64,000 nucleotides of DNA, taken from NCBI RefSeq assembly GCF_015354505.1, contig NZ_JACAFP010000014.1:1-64000 (forward strand), read 5' to 3'. Source of the DNA: Microbacterium sp. UFMG61. Its GTDB lineage: Bacteria; Actinomycetota; Actinomycetes; Actinomycetales; Microbacteriaceae. How positions within the stretch are numbered: position 1 is the stretch's first letter; each line of letters starts with the position of its first letter. The notes under the pieces are model-generated. The model made no database searches. It was given only the letters and a program-made list of their open reading frames with translations, and was not told the DNA's origin. Position numbers and translations under genes: made by a program. Below, in pieces: positions 35,089 to 44,038 of the stretch.

Positions 35089-36228
35089 ATGAACGCGACT
35101 GTGTTCTTCCAATGGATCGGGTCACTGCCCCCGATCGTCCAGGCCCTCGCCGTCGTCATCGCGTTCGCGGTGGTCGTCGTCGTCATCCTGCTCCTCGTCG
35201 ACATCGCGCCTCGCAAGGGCGCCCTCTACACCGGCATCCGCCTCGCGATGTGCCTCCTCATCCCGTTCGCGGTGATGTGGTTCTTCAACTCCTATTACTG
35301 GGCCATGGGAGTCGCGGTCGCCGTCGGTGCCCTGTTCTTCTTCCTGGACTACCGCTCGCGCGACGGCGTGGGGTACCTGATCCAGCTCGTCGCCTTCATG
35401 GCCCCGGCGCTCCTGCTGCTCCTGGCGGGACTCATCCTTCCGTCGATCCAGACCGTGTACGCGTCGTTCTGGAACTCGACGGGCAGCGACTTCGTCGGCT
35501 TCTCCAACTACCTGTGGATCTTCACGCAGTCCGACGGTGTCACCTCGGTCGTGAACACGATCGTGTGGGTGCTGCTGGTGCCGACGCTGTCGACCATCGT
35601 CGGCCTCGCGTATGCGGTCTTCATCGACAAGACCCGCGGCGAGAAGATCTACAAGCTGCTCGTCTTCATGCCGATGGCGATCTCGTTCGTCGGCGCGAGC
35701 ATCATCTGGCGTTTCGTCTACGCCTACCGTGGTCCCGAGTTCGAGCAGATCGGTCTGCTCAACCAGATCCTCGTGTGGTTCGGCGGAGAGCCGCAGCAGT
35801 TCCTGCTGAACAATCCGTGGAACAACCTGGCCCTCATCGTCGTGCTGATCTGGGTGCAGACCGGTTTCGCGATGGTCGTGCTCTCGGCATCCATCAAGGG
35901 GGTTCCCACGGAACTTCTCGAGGCTGCCGAGCTCGACGGCGCGAACGCCTGGGAACGCTTCCGATCGGTGACGATCCCCTCGATCAGGCCGGCGCTCATC
36001 GTCGTGCTCACGACGATCTCGATCGCCTCGCTGAAGGTGTTCGACATCGTGCGCACGATGACCGGTGGAAACTACGGCACGTCGGTTCTCGCGAACGAGA
36101 TGTACACCCAGTTCTCCAAGTTCGAGGCGGGACGCAGTGCTGCGCTCTCCGTCATCCTGTTCATCCTGGTGCTCCCGATCGTCATCTACAACGCGCGCCA
36201 GATCAAGAAGCAGCGGGAGATCCGATGA
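35089..36228 (+). CDS. Carbohydrate ABC transporter permease (MalF/AglF-like)
   Basis: A 379-residue inner-membrane permease. Two to three extra N-terminal helices (about residues 15-100) precede the standard six-helix core that starts near MAPALLLLLAGLILPSIQT. The cytoplasmic EAA loop that docks the ATPase reads ELLEAAELDGANAWERFRSV. The extended N terminus is typical of AglF/MalF-class subunits. It pairs with the next gene, which starts within its stop codon. GGGGAA precedes ATG. Confidence 0.9.
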   Translation: MNATVFFQWIGSLPPIVQALAVVIAFAVVVVVILLLVDIAPRKGALYTGIRLAMCLLIPFAVMWFFNSYYWAMGVAVAVGALFFFLDYRSRDGVGYLIQLVAFMAPALLLLLAGLILPSIQTVYASFWNSTGSDFVGFSNYLWIFTQSDGVTSVVNTIVWVLLVPTLSTIVGLAYAVFIDKTRGEKIYKLLVFMPMAISFVGASIIWRFVYAYRGPEFEQIGLLNQILVWFGGEPQQFLLNNPWNNLALIVVLIWVQTGFAMVVLSASIKGVPTELLEAAELDGANAWERFRSVTIPSIRPALIVVLTTISIASLKVFDIVRTMTGGNYGTSVLANEMYTQFSKFEAGRSAALSVILFILVLPIVIYNARQIKKQREIR

Positions 36229-37184
36229 CCGACACCGTGAAGTCAGACACCGGCCAGAGCACGAGGGCGATCACGACCGCCGGACGCTTCGAGGCCTCGG
36301 CGGGTCGCGCGCGCAAGCGCCTCAGCCGCCCGTGGGCGACGGTCGCCTCGATCCTGATCGCCGTGGTGTGGACCATCCCGACGCTCGGACTCTTCATCTC
36401 GTCGTTCCGCGAGAGGGACGCGATCGAGACCACGGGGTGGTGGACGTTCTTCACCAACCCGCAGTTCACGCTCGACAACTACGCGGCCGTGCTGCAGTCG
36501 GGCACCACGCAGCTGACCATCCTCGAGTCGTTCTTCAACTCGATCGTGATCACGATCCCGGCCACGATCATCCCGCTGATGATCGCGGCCATGGCGGCGT
36601 ACGCGTTCTCCTGGATCGAGTTCAAGGGGCGCAACGCGCTGTTCATCTTCGTGTTCGCGCTGCAGATCGTGCCGATCCAGATGGCGCTCGTTCCGCTGCT
36701 GTCCTCATTCTCGCGGGGCATCAACCTGTTCGGCGTGCAGGTCACGCAGGGACTCGATGTGGCGGGCGGCTACGCGCAGGTGTGGATCGCCCACACCATG
36801 TTCGCGCTGCCGCTGGCGATCTACCTGCTGCACAACTTCATGTCCGAGATCCCCGGTGAGATCATCGAGGCCGCGCGCGTCGACGGCGCATCCCGCGGCC
36901 AGATCTTCTTCCGCATCGTGCTGCCGCTCACCATGCCGGCGATCGCCTCGGTGGCGATCTTCCAGTTCCTGTGGGTCTGGAACGATCTGCTCGTCGCCCT
37001 GGTGTTCGCCGACGGGGCGGCCTCGCCAATCACGAAGGTGCTCGCCGAGATCACCGGTCGCGGCGAGGGCTGGTACCTGCTCACGGCAGGAGCCTTCGTC
37101 TCGATCATCGTCCCGTTGATCGTGTTCTTCGCGCTGCAGCGGTATTTCGTCCGCGGGCTGCTGGCGGGTTCCACGAAGGGCTAG
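36225..37184 (+). CDS. Carbohydrate ABC transporter permease (MalG/AglG-like)
   Basis: A 319-residue permease with a polar N-terminal tail of about 40 residues and six helices. Its EAA loop reads EIIEAARVDGASRGQIFFRIVLP, and the C terminus QRYFVRGLLAGSTKG is the usual MalG-type ending, where the VKG-like tail contacts the ATPase. ATG overlaps the preceding stop (ATGA). It completes the importer and is followed by a repeat hairpin. Confidence 0.92.
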   Translation: MTDTVKSDTGQSTRAITTAGRFEASAGRARKRLSRPWATVASILIAVVWTIPTLGLFISSFRERDAIETTGWWTFFTNPQFTLDNYAAVLQSGTTQLTILESFFNSIVITIPATIIPLMIAAMAAYAFSWIEFKGRNALFIFVFALQIVPIQMALVPLLSSFSRGINLFGVQVTQGLDVAGGYAQVWIAHTMFALPLAIYLLHNFMSEIPGEIIEAARVDGASRGQIFFRIVLPLTMPAIASVAIFQFLWVWNDLLVALVFADGAASPITKVLAEITGRGEGWYLLTAGAFVSIIVPLIVFFALQRYFVRGLLAGSTKG

Positions 37185-37186
37185 AG

Positions 37187-37234
37187 CCTTCGGCAGGCTC
37201 AGGGACCCACGGTGGGTCGCTGAGCCTGTCGACG
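37187..37234. repeat. Dispersed palindromic repeat, TGAGCCTGTCGAAG family, copy 3
   Basis: A long imperfect inverted repeat right after the permease stop. The left arm contains CCTTCGGCAGGCTCAGGGAC and the right arm GGTCGCTGAGCCTGTCGACG, pairing through CCCAC/GTGGG at the tip. It is the most complete copy of the family seen in the window and could terminate the importer operon. Confidence 0.8.
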
Positions 37235-37280
37235 CGCAACACAGCCCCGGTCGCGGCATCTCTGCACGTACGCTGTGACC

Positions 37281-38675
37281 ATGAAGTACGCAGAATCGAT
37301 CGTCGACCTCGTCGGCGACACGCCCCTCGTGAAGCTCCAGCGCGTCACCGAGGGCATCGCGTGCACGGTGCTCGTCAAGCTCGAGTACCTGAACCCCGGC
37401 GGGTCGTCGAAGGACCGCATCGCCTCGCGCATCATCGACGCCGCCGAAGCCGCCGGTGACCTGAAGCCCGGTGGAACGATCGTCGAACCCACGAGCGGCA
37501 ACACCGGAGTCGGACTCGCGCTCGTGGCTCAGCAGCGCGGCTACGACTGCGTCTTCGTCGTGCCCGACAAGGTCGGCGACGACAAGATCGACGTGCTGCG
37601 GGCATACGGTGCCGAGGTCGTGGTGACGCCGACGTCTGTCGCCGCCGACAGCCCCGAGTCCTACTACAGCGTCAGCGACCGCCTGGCGCGCGACATCCCC
37701 GGCGCCTTCAAGCCCAATCAGTACGAGAACCCCAACGGGCCGCGCAGTCACTACGAGACCACCGGACCCGAGATCTGGCGGGACACCGACGGCCTGGTGA
37801 CGCATTTCGTCGCCGGCGTCGGCACGGGCGGCACGATCACCGGCACCGGACGCTACCTGCGCGAGGTGTCGGACGAGCGGGTCCGCATCATCGGCATCGA
37901 CCCCGAGGGCAGCGTCTACAGCGGCGGCACCGGTCGCCCGTATCTCGTCGAGGGCGTCGGCGAGGACATCTGGCCCGGATCCTACGATCCGACCGTTCCC
38001 CACGAGATCGTCGCCGTGAGCGACGCCGAGTCCTTCGCGATGACTCGTCGCCTGGCCCGCGAAGAGGGGATCCTCGTCGGGGGATCGAGCGGGATGGCCG
38101 TGGTGGGGGCGCTGCGGGTGGCCCGCGAGCTTCCTGAGGATGCCGTGATGGTCGTGCTTCTGCCCGACGGCGGACGCGGATACCTGAGCAAGATCTTCAA
38201 CGACGGCTGGATGCGCTCCTACGGGTTCAGCGACGTCGAGGAGGGCGAGACCGTCGCCGACGTCCTGGCGACGCGGGCGCTCCGCCACTCCCAGGGCGGC
38301 CCGAGCGGGGCAGGCATCCCCGACCTGGTGCACGCGCATCCGACCGACACGGTGCTCGAGGCGATCGGGATGATGACCGAGTACGAGGTGTCGCAGCTCG
38401 TCGTCCTGAGCGCCGAACCACCGGTCATGATGGGCGAGGTCGTCGGCACGGTCGACGAGAAGGGACTGCTCGACCTGCTCTTCCGCGGCGACGCGAAGCC
38501 GACGGATGCCGTGGGCGATCACGTGGGGGAGAGGCTGCCCCTCATCGGCATCCATGCACCCGTCGCCCAGGCCCGTGCGGCGCTCGCCGATGTCGATGCG
38601 CTGCTGGTCACCGAGGGTGGCAAGCCCCACACCGTGCTCACCCGACAGGATCTGCTCTCGTACATCTCGCGCTGA
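37281..38675 (+). CDS. cbs: Cystathionine beta-synthase
   Basis: A 464-residue PLP enzyme condensing serine and homocysteine to cystathionine (reverse transsulfuration). PLP-binding Lys44 is in LNPGGSSKDRIASR, and the phosphate loop is PTSGNTGVGLAL, followed by GVGTGGTITGTGRYL. A C-terminal pair of CBS domains (about residues 335-464) distinguishes it from plain cysteine synthase. ATG 37281 is taken as start; GTG two codons earlier is possible. It lies 59 bp before a cystathionine gamma-synthase/lyase gene, so both act on cystathionine. Confidence 0.9.
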   Translation: MKYAESIVDLVGDTPLVKLQRVTEGIACTVLVKLEYLNPGGSSKDRIASRIIDAAEAAGDLKPGGTIVEPTSGNTGVGLALVAQQRGYDCVFVVPDKVGDDKIDVLRAYGAEVVVTPTSVAADSPESYYSVSDRLARDIPGAFKPNQYENPNGPRSHYETTGPEIWRDTDGLVTHFVAGVGTGGTITGTGRYLREVSDERVRIIGIDPEGSVYSGGTGRPYLVEGVGEDIWPGSYDPTVPHEIVAVSDAESFAMTRRLAREEGILVGGSSGMAVVGALRVARELPEDAVMVVLLPDGGRGYLSKIFNDGWMRSYGFSDVEEGETVADVLATRALRHSQGGPSGAGIPDLVHAHPTDTVLEAIGMMTEYEVSQLVVLSAEPPVMMGEVVGTVDEKGLLDLLFRGDAKPTDAVGDHVGERLPLIGIHAPVAQARAALADVDALLVTEGGKPHTVLTRQDLLSYISR

Positions 38676-38734
38676 GATGACGCCCGGCGTCACAGGGCGG
38701 CTGTCGGGGTCCGGGCGGACGTAGGCTGAGACGC

Positions 38735-39889
38735 ATGTCCGAGCATGCCTTCGCCACCCGAGCCATCCACGCAGGTCAGGAGCCCGACCCGACGACCGGG
38801 TCGATCATCCCGCCGATCTACCAGGCCTCCACTCACGTGCAGGACGGCATCGGCGGCTTCCGCGACGGCTACGAGTACAACCGCGCCGGAAACCCCACGC
38901 GGTCCTCGCTCGAGACGCAGCTCGCGGCGCTCGAGGGCGGCGCGAATGCACTGTCGTTCGCGTCGGGTCTCGCTGCCGAAGACGCGCTGCTGCGCGGCAT
39001 CCTGAAGCCCGGCGACCACGTCGTGCTCGGCAACGACGTCTACGGCGGCACCTACCGTCTCTTCGCCCGCGTGCTCTCGCCGTGGGGCATCGACTTCACG
39101 ACGGTCGAGCTGTCCGACGTCGACGCCGTGCGTGCGGCGATCCGCCCCGAGACCAAGATCGTCTGGATCGAGACGCCGAGCAATCCGCTGCTGAAGATCG
39201 TCGACATCGCCCTGGTCGCCGAGGTCGCGCACGCGGCCGGAGCGATCGCGGTCGTCGACAACACCTTCGCGTCGCCCGCACTGCAGCAGCCGCTGTCGCT
39301 CGGCGCCGACCTCGTCGTGCACTCGACCACGAAGTACCTGGGCGGTCACTCCGACGTCCTCGGCGGTGCGGTCGTGTTCTGCGACGACCGGTTCTTCGAG
39401 CAGATCAAGTTCCAGCAGTTCGCGGTCGGCGCGGTCTCGGCACCGCTCGACGCGTGGCTGACCACCCGCGGCATCAAGACCCTCGCGGTGCGGGTGCGCC
39501 AGCACTCGGCGAACGCGCAGGCGATCGCCGAGTGGGCTTCAGAGCGCCCCGAGTTCGCGACCGTGTACTACCCGGGGCTCGCCTCGCACGCCGGGCACGA
39601 CGTGGCCGCGCGCCAGATGAGCGGCTTCGGCGGCATGCTCTCGCTCGGTCTGTCGGCCGGAGCAGGTGCGGCGAAGGCGTTCGCGGAGTCGACCGAGCTC
39701 TTCCAGCTCGCGGAGTCGCTCGGCGGCGTCGAGTCGCTGATCGGCTATCCGCCCGACATGACCCACGCCTCGGTGCGCGGCACGGAACTCGCCGTGCCCG
39801 AGAACGTCGTGCGGCTGTCGGTCGGCATCGAGGATGTCGCAGACCTCATCGCCGACCTGGAGCGCGGACTGGCGTCCCTCTCGCGCTGA
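38735..39889 (+). CDS. metB: Cystathionine gamma-synthase (or gamma-lyase)
   Basis: A 384-residue Cys/Met-metabolism PLP enzyme. The N terminus FATRAIHAGQEPDPTTGSII and the PLP lysine motif VVHSTTKYLGGHSDVLGG (Lys200) are diagnostic. The C-terminal ENVVRLSVGIEDVADLIADL completes the fold. Family members are hard to separate: gamma-synthase builds cystathionine from an acylhomoserine, while gamma-lyase breaks it to cysteine. Adjacent cystathionine beta-synthase would favour a lyase role in cysteine formation; similarity to actinobacterial MetB favours synthase. Bifunctionality is possible. Confidence 0.88.
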   Translation: MSEHAFATRAIHAGQEPDPTTGSIIPPIYQASTHVQDGIGGFRDGYEYNRAGNPTRSSLETQLAALEGGANALSFASGLAAEDALLRGILKPGDHVVLGNDVYGGTYRLFARVLSPWGIDFTTVELSDVDAVRAAIRPETKIVWIETPSNPLLKIVDIALVAEVAHAAGAIAVVDNTFASPALQQPLSLGADLVVHSTTKYLGGHSDVLGGAVVFCDDRFFEQIKFQQFAVGAVSAPLDAWLTTRGIKTLAVRVRQHSANAQAIAEWASERPEFATVYYPGLASHAGHDVAARQMSGFGGMLSLGLSAGAGAAKAFAESTELFQLAESLGGVESLIGYPPDMTHASVRGTELAVPENVVRLSVGIEDVADLIADLERGLASLSR

Positions 39890-39956
39890 CCTCTGCCCGT
39901 CGAGGCGCCGGGCGCTCGGGCGTCGAGGAGGGCGATAGCATGGACACTTCGCCGGT

Positions 39957-39970
39957 TCGAATCGATTCGA
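39957..39970. promoter_or_regulatory. 14-bp palindrome upstream of the MFS exporter
   Basis: TCGAATCGATTCGA is perfectly self-complementary and sits 32 bp before the transporter start in a 112-bp intergenic space. Its position fits an operator, but no linked regulator gene is present. Confidence 0.4.
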
Positions 39971-40001
39971 GCTGAATCCCCCCCTGATCTCGGAAGTACC
40001 T

Positions 40002-41366
40002 GTGTCTGACGCGCCCCGCACCGACTCCCTCCCCATCGTTCCCGCCACTGAACGGACGGCGACCGGCAGCATCCGCATCCCGTCGTCCACGGGCGCGATC
40101 CGCACCCTCGGTGCGAACCCCGCGACGGCGCCGATCATGCTGCACCCCGGCGACTCGATCTCGAACGGACGCCGCGCGCTGTACATCGTGCTGCTCGGGG
40201 CGCTCACCGCTCTCGGCCCGTTCACGATCGACCTGTACCTGCCGGCGTTCCCCGTGCTCGAGCGCGACTTCGACACCACGGCCGCCGCTATCCAGCTGAC
40301 GCTCACCGGCACCATGATCGGCTTCGCGCTCGGCCAGCTCATCGTGGGGCCGCTCAGCGACAAGGTCGGCCGACGCCTTCCCCTGATCGCGGTGACGGCG
40401 CTGCACGTGCTCGCAAGCGCGGCTGCCGCCTTCGCGCCGACGCTGCCTCTGTTGAGCGGCGCCCGTGTGCTCATGGGCATCGGTGCAGCGGCCGGCGGTG
40501 TGGTCGCCATGGCCATCGTCCGCGACCTGTTCGGCGGACGACGCCTGGTCGTGATGCTCTCCCGACTCGCTCTCGTGTCGGGTGTCGCGCCCGTGGCCGC
40601 GCCGCTCATCGGCTCGTGGCTGCTCACGCTCATGCCCTGGCAGGGGATCTTCATCGTGCTCGCCCTCTACGGCGTGGTCATGCTCGTCTCGACGCTGATC
40701 TTCATCCCCGAGACGCTGCCCGCCGCGCGCCGCCAGGAGAAGGGCGGCGCGACGGTGATGCAGCGCTATCGCTCGGTGTTCTCCGACCGCGTCTTCATCG
40801 GTGTGCTGATCATCGGCGGCATGACCTTCTCGGGTCTGTTCTCGTACCTGTCGGCGTCGCCCTTCCTGTTCCAGCAGACGCACGGTCTCGACGCGCAGCA
40901 GTACGGCATCCTGTTCGCGGTGAACTCGCTCGGTGTCGTGCTCGGTGTGCAGACGGCGTCGCGGCTCGCGGCGCGCTTCGGCCCGCAGTGGGTCATGGCG
41001 TACTCGACGGCCGCGCTGCTGATCGCGGGCACGGCGATCATCGTGACCGACCAGCTCGGCCTCGGGCTGTGGGGCACCGTCGTGCCGCTGTTCTTCTTCA
41101 TGACGGCGTGCGGCTTCACCTTCCCGAACGTGCAGGTGCTCGCGCTCGATCGACACGGAAAGGCAGCGGGAACCGCCGCGTCGGTCATCGGAGCGACGAA
41201 CTTCGGCGTCGCCGGGCTCATCTCGCCGATCGTCGGCTGGGTCTCGCAGGGGGCCGGCATCACGGCCACGACCATGGCTTCGGTCATGGTCGGCTGTGCG
41301 GCCATCGGGGTGCTGTCGCTGTGGCTGATCGTGCGTCCGCGCACGGTCGGCATGCTCACTCCCTGA
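40002..41366 (+). CDS. MFS drug efflux transporter, Bcr/CflA type
   Basis: A 454-residue major facilitator exporter with twelve helices and an unusual polar N-terminal extension of about 55 residues. Helix 1 has the signature ALTALGPFTIDLYLPAFPVL of the Bcr/CflA group, and the loop 2-3 motif is GPLSDKVGRRLPL. Motif C-like SGVAPVAAPLIGSWLL in helix 5 marks an antiporter, presumably proton-driven export of drugs or metabolites. The start is GTG with GGAAG upstream; internal starts near the first helix cannot be excluded. Confidence 0.88.
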   Translation: MSDAPRTDSLPIVPATERTATGSIRIPSSTGAIRTLGANPATAPIMLHPGDSISNGRRALYIVLLGALTALGPFTIDLYLPAFPVLERDFDTTAAAIQLTLTGTMIGFALGQLIVGPLSDKVGRRLPLIAVTALHVLASAAAAFAPTLPLLSGARVLMGIGAAAGGVVAMAIVRDLFGGRRLVVMLSRLALVSGVAPVAAPLIGSWLLTLMPWQGIFIVLALYGVVMLVSTLIFIPETLPAARRQEKGGATVMQRYRSVFSDRVFIGVLIIGGMTFSGLFSYLSASPFLFQQTHGLDAQQYGILFAVNSLGVVLGVQTASRLAARFGPQWVMAYSTAALLIAGTAIIVTDQLGLGLWGTVVPLFFFMTACGFTFPNVQVLALDRHGKAAGTAASVIGATNFGVAGLISPIVGWVSQGAGITATTMASVMVGCAAIGVLSLWLIVRPRTVGMLTP

Positions 41367-41396
41367 TTCTCAGCATCCGACCGGCAGAATGGAGCG

Positions 41397-42032
41397 ATGA
41401 GACGACGCGCGCTGCTGTGGTGGGGTATCGGGATGCTGGTCGCGGCGACGCTCCTCGGAGCGATGATCGTGTTCGGCTACACGGAACCTCCCGGGTTCGA
41501 CAGCTGGTGGAACGTCACTATCGCCGCGCATCGCGCCGACTGGATGCTGACGGCCGCGCTGATCCTCAACGACATCGGCGGCGGGCTGGTGGCGATCCTC
41601 GTGGTGCCGCTGCTCGTGATCATCGCGCTGCTGATCGTGCGGCGCTGGCAGGCCGCGGTGTTCGCTGCGGCCGCGTTCCTCGCCAGTGCCGGTGCGGTGC
41701 AGCTTCTCAAGCATCTCTTCGGCCGCGCCCGCCCGGAGGACATGATCGTGCTCAGCGATTTCGGTTCATTCCCGTCGGGGCATGTGGCGAACGCCGCCAC
41801 GATCGCGGTGGTGCTGTGGCTCGTCTTCCCGAAGGTGTGGACGGCGATCCTCGGCATCCTGTGGATCGTGGCGATGGCGATCTCGCGCACCCTCCTCTCG
41901 GTGCACTGGGCGACCGACACGATCGGCGGAGCGCTGGTCGGAGCGGGAGTGGTGCTCGTGCTCGCGGCATGGCTGCTGCCCTGGGTGCGCACCTCGTCGC
42001 GCCGAGAGCCGGGCGCTGCGCCGATAGGCTGA
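41397..42032 (+). CDS. PAP2-family membrane phosphatase
   Basis: A 211-residue membrane phosphatase with about six helices. The tripartite active site is complete: KHLFGRARPEDM, then FPSGHVANAA with the catalytic His, then SRTLLSVHWATDTIGGALVG with the nucleophile His. Enzymes of this family dephosphorylate lipid phosphates such as phosphatidate or undecaprenyl pyrophosphate. A GNAT gene follows 30 bp later on the same strand. Confidence 0.9.
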   Translation: MRRRALLWWGIGMLVAATLLGAMIVFGYTEPPGFDSWWNVTIAAHRADWMLTAALILNDIGGGLVAILVVPLLVIIALLIVRRWQAAVFAAAAFLASAGAVQLLKHLFGRARPEDMIVLSDFGSFPSGHVANAATIAVVLWLVFPKVWTAILGILWIVAMAISRTLLSVHWATDTIGGALVGAGVVLVLAAWLLPWVRTSSRREPGAAPIG

Positions 42033-42062
42033 CGGCACACCCCATCTCATCGAGGAGTCGTC

Positions 42063-42662
42063 GTGTCCCGCATCCGTCCGTATCGTCCGTCCGACCGTGC
42101 CGCCATGTACGAGATCTGCACCCGGACCGCGGATGCCGGCGCCGACGCGACCGGGATCCTCTCGGACGACTCGCTCTGGGGCGACCTGTTCGCGGTGCCC
42201 TACGTCGAGAGGCACCCCGACCTCGCCTGGGTGGTCGAGACCGACGATGAGCGGGTGATCGGCTACATCGTGGCGACCGACGACACCGAGGCGTTCGCCA
42301 CCTGGTTCCGCGACGAGTGGTGGCCGACGCTGCAGGAGCGGTATCCGCGACCGGCCGAGGCGACGACCCGCGAGGAGCGGATGATCGAGCACGGCTACAG
42401 CCAGGCCCCGGGCAGGAACCCGCACGCGGCCGAGTACCCCGCGCACCTGCACATCGACCTGCTGCCCGAGACGCAGGGGCAGGGACTCGGACGCGCGCTG
42501 ATCGAGACGCTGTTCGCCGAGCTCACGCGACGGGGTGTTCCGGCGCTGCACCTCGGCATGGACCCGAACAACACGGGGGCCGCGGCGTTCTACGAGCGTC
42601 TCGGTATGGCGCCCCTGCCGGCCGAGCCGGGCGGGCAGCAGTACGGGGTGCGATTCAGTTGA
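42063..42662 (+). CDS. GNAT-family N-acetyltransferase
   Basis: A 199-residue acetyltransferase of the GNAT fold. It starts RIRPYRPSDRAAMYEICTRT and has the acetyl-CoA loop TQGQGLGRALIETLF, followed by LGMDPNNTGAAAFYERLGM. Start is GTG after GAGGAG. The closest general resemblance is to glucosaminidase-linked or aminoglycoside-type GNAT proteins, but the acceptor cannot be told. It is the last gene before the tRNA-Ser. Confidence 0.85.
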   Translation: MSRIRPYRPSDRAAMYEICTRTADAGADATGILSDDSLWGDLFAVPYVERHPDLAWVVETDDERVIGYIVATDDTEAFATWFRDEWWPTLQERYPRPAEATTREERMIEHGYSQAPGRNPHAAEYPAHLHIDLLPETQGQGLGRALIETLFAELTRRGVPALHLGMDPNNTGAAAFYERLGMAPLPAEPGGQQYGVRFS

Positions 42663-42798
42663 GTCGCTGCCCGCCGCGGGTGAGGGCGCGGCGATGGGCG
42701 GGGGTCTCCCTGATGGGCGGATGGATGCGTGCTCAGCGGCCGCCCGACACGGAGAAGTCAGCCTGACGCGGTGACGGCGGAACCCCGGTGCTCGATGG

Positions 42799-42840
42799 AA
42801 AAGCCAGAGGGCCCCCGCTGACGCGGAGACCCTCTGGCTT
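42799..42840 (-). terminator. Terminator of tRNA-Ser
   Basis: On the minus strand, arms AAGCCAGAGGG and CCCTCTGGCTT enclose an 18-base loop with a further small stem, and are followed by TTTTCC. It lies directly downstream of the minus-strand tRNA. Nothing gene-like is seen between the GNAT stop and this element. Confidence 0.75.
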
Positions 42841-42841
42841 G

Positions 42842-42929
42842 TGGCGGTGACGGCGGGATTCGAACCCGCGGTTGCTTGCACAACACACGCTTTCCAAGCG
42901 TGCTCCTTCGGCCGCTCGGACACGTCACC
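42842..42929 (-). tRNA. tRNA-Ser (anticodon GGA)
   Basis: An 88-base tRNA with encoded CCA. The acceptor GGTGACG pairs with CGTCACC. The anticodon stem CACGC/GCGTG holds loop TTGGAAA, giving GGA. A long variable arm (GTTG...CAAC) identifies a class II serine tRNA. It sits beside the accessory region at 43-53 kb, a common insertion neighbourhood, although no attachment repeat was found. Confidence 0.96.
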
Positions 42930-43018
42930 AAGGAACAACCTGAACAGTCTATCCGATCGGGCTCGATGCCCGTGACCACGCCGGATGCCGTCGCACCGGT
43001 ATGCGATTCCAGGATGCC

Positions 43019-43059
43019 TTGAGTCGGACTTCGACCTTTCCTATCGTCGAGTGACGACG
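43019..43059 (+). promoter_or_regulatory. Promoter with TCGAC/CGTC-TGACGACG motif upstream of the kinase-like gene
   Basis: TTGAGT (43019-43024) and TATCGT (43042-43047) are spaced by 17 bases. Between them is TTCGAC, and overlapping the -10 is CGTCGAGTGACGACG (43045-43059). The same elements occur at 44190-44230 before the daptide genes. A further palindrome GCCATATGGC lies at 43067-43076. Confidence 0.6.
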
Positions 43060-43133
43060 TTTGGCGGCCATATGGCATGGCTCCGAGTGCTCTCGACTCC
43101 GAGAGCGGCGTCGGATGCGGCTGGGGGGCTTGC

Positions 43134-43994
43134 ATGCGCATGACGACTGCCGAGCAGCGGATGACGCTGCGTACTGATCTGCGGACAGCTCACGAGCGCG
43201 CCCTGTCGGAGCTCGGGCTCGACGCGGTGGGGCGTGTGCAGATCGGGCGCCGTGAGCGTTCCATCAGCTCGGTGGTGCAACGGGAAGGTGTGTACCGCTG
43301 GCTGAGGGTGGTTCGTGCGCGCCGGGAGTGGGCGCACGGCCCGTGGTGGACGGGCAACCAGGATGCCGCGCGTCTCACCGGGGTGGCGGTGCCGAGACTG
43401 CTCGACGTGCGCGGGTGGGAGGACGGCCCCGTCGTGTACCGGGCCGAGCTGCTGAGCGTGCTGCCGGGCAGGGCGTGCGCGGCGCGACCCGTGATCGACC
43501 GTCCGCCGACGGTGGACGATCCGTGGTGGCGCAGCCTGCAGACCAACCTGCAGCATCTCTTCGATGCACATACAGATCGGCGCCTCCTCGACCCCGGTGT
43601 CATCAGGCGCCGTGTCGCAGTGTTCTTCGGTGTCGACGTGCGCGTCGACCCCGTCACGTGGCGGCCGGCACACGGCGAGCTGCACTGGGGCAATCTCCGT
43701 CGCGATCCGTTCGCGATCGCCGACTGGGAGACGTGGGGGCTCGCGCCGCGCGGATACGATGCCGCCTTCCTCCTCGGTCACTCGCTCGCCTCACCTCGGA
43801 CCGCCGATGAGATCATGCGGCGGTTCCGCGATGACCTCGAGACCGACGACGGCGTGACCTCGCAGCTCTATGTGATGACGAAGCTCCTGACCCGAGCCGA
43901 CGGAGGAGAGCACGGCGCGCTCGTGCCGCTCATCCACCGCCATGTCGATCTCCTGCTGGGACCGCGATCGACGGGGCTTCTGCGCCTGACCTGA
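43134..43994 (+). CDS. Aminoglycoside phosphotransferase/kinase-fold protein, possibly altered active site
   Basis: A 286-residue protein with the C-lobe pattern of APH/choline kinase-like enzymes: HGELHWGN at 180-187 and IADWETWG with Asp197. In the family the first motif is H-x-D-x(4)-N with a catalytic Asp; here that position is Glu182, so phosphotransfer may be altered. An N-lobe is poorly conserved and a Gly-rich loop is not obvious. ATG 43134 follows GGGGGGCTT; an upstream in-frame ATG at 43077 has no ribosome site. It precedes the daptide cluster by 276 bp, and shares its promoter motif. Role in the cluster (immunity, regulation, modification) is unknown. Confidence 0.65.
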   Translation: MRMTTAEQRMTLRTDLRTAHERALSELGLDAVGRVQIGRRERSISSVVQREGVYRWLRVVRARREWAHGPWWTGNQDAARLTGVAVPRLLDVRGWEDGPVVYRAELLSVLPGRACAARPVIDRPPTVDDPWWRSLQTNLQHLFDAHTDRRLLDPGVIRRRVAVFFGVDVRVDPVTWRPAHGELHWGNLRRDPFAIADWETWGLAPRGYDAAFLLGHSLASPRTADEIMRRFRDDLETDDGVTSQLYVMTKLLTRADGGEHGALVPLIHRHVDLLLGPRSTGLLRLT

Positions 43995-44038
43995 CGACCA
44001 TGATGCGGGAGCGCTGACCCGGCGGCCGGCGGCTGACG

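Noticed and set aside
38690..39505. Minus-strand frame across cystathionine gamma-synthase
   Set aside because: Antisense shadow; the PLP motifs on the + strand define the gene.
43077..43133. ATG 43077 as start of the kinase-like gene
   Set aside because: It directly follows palindrome GCCATATGGC without ribosome site; ATG 43134 is preceded by a G-rich site.
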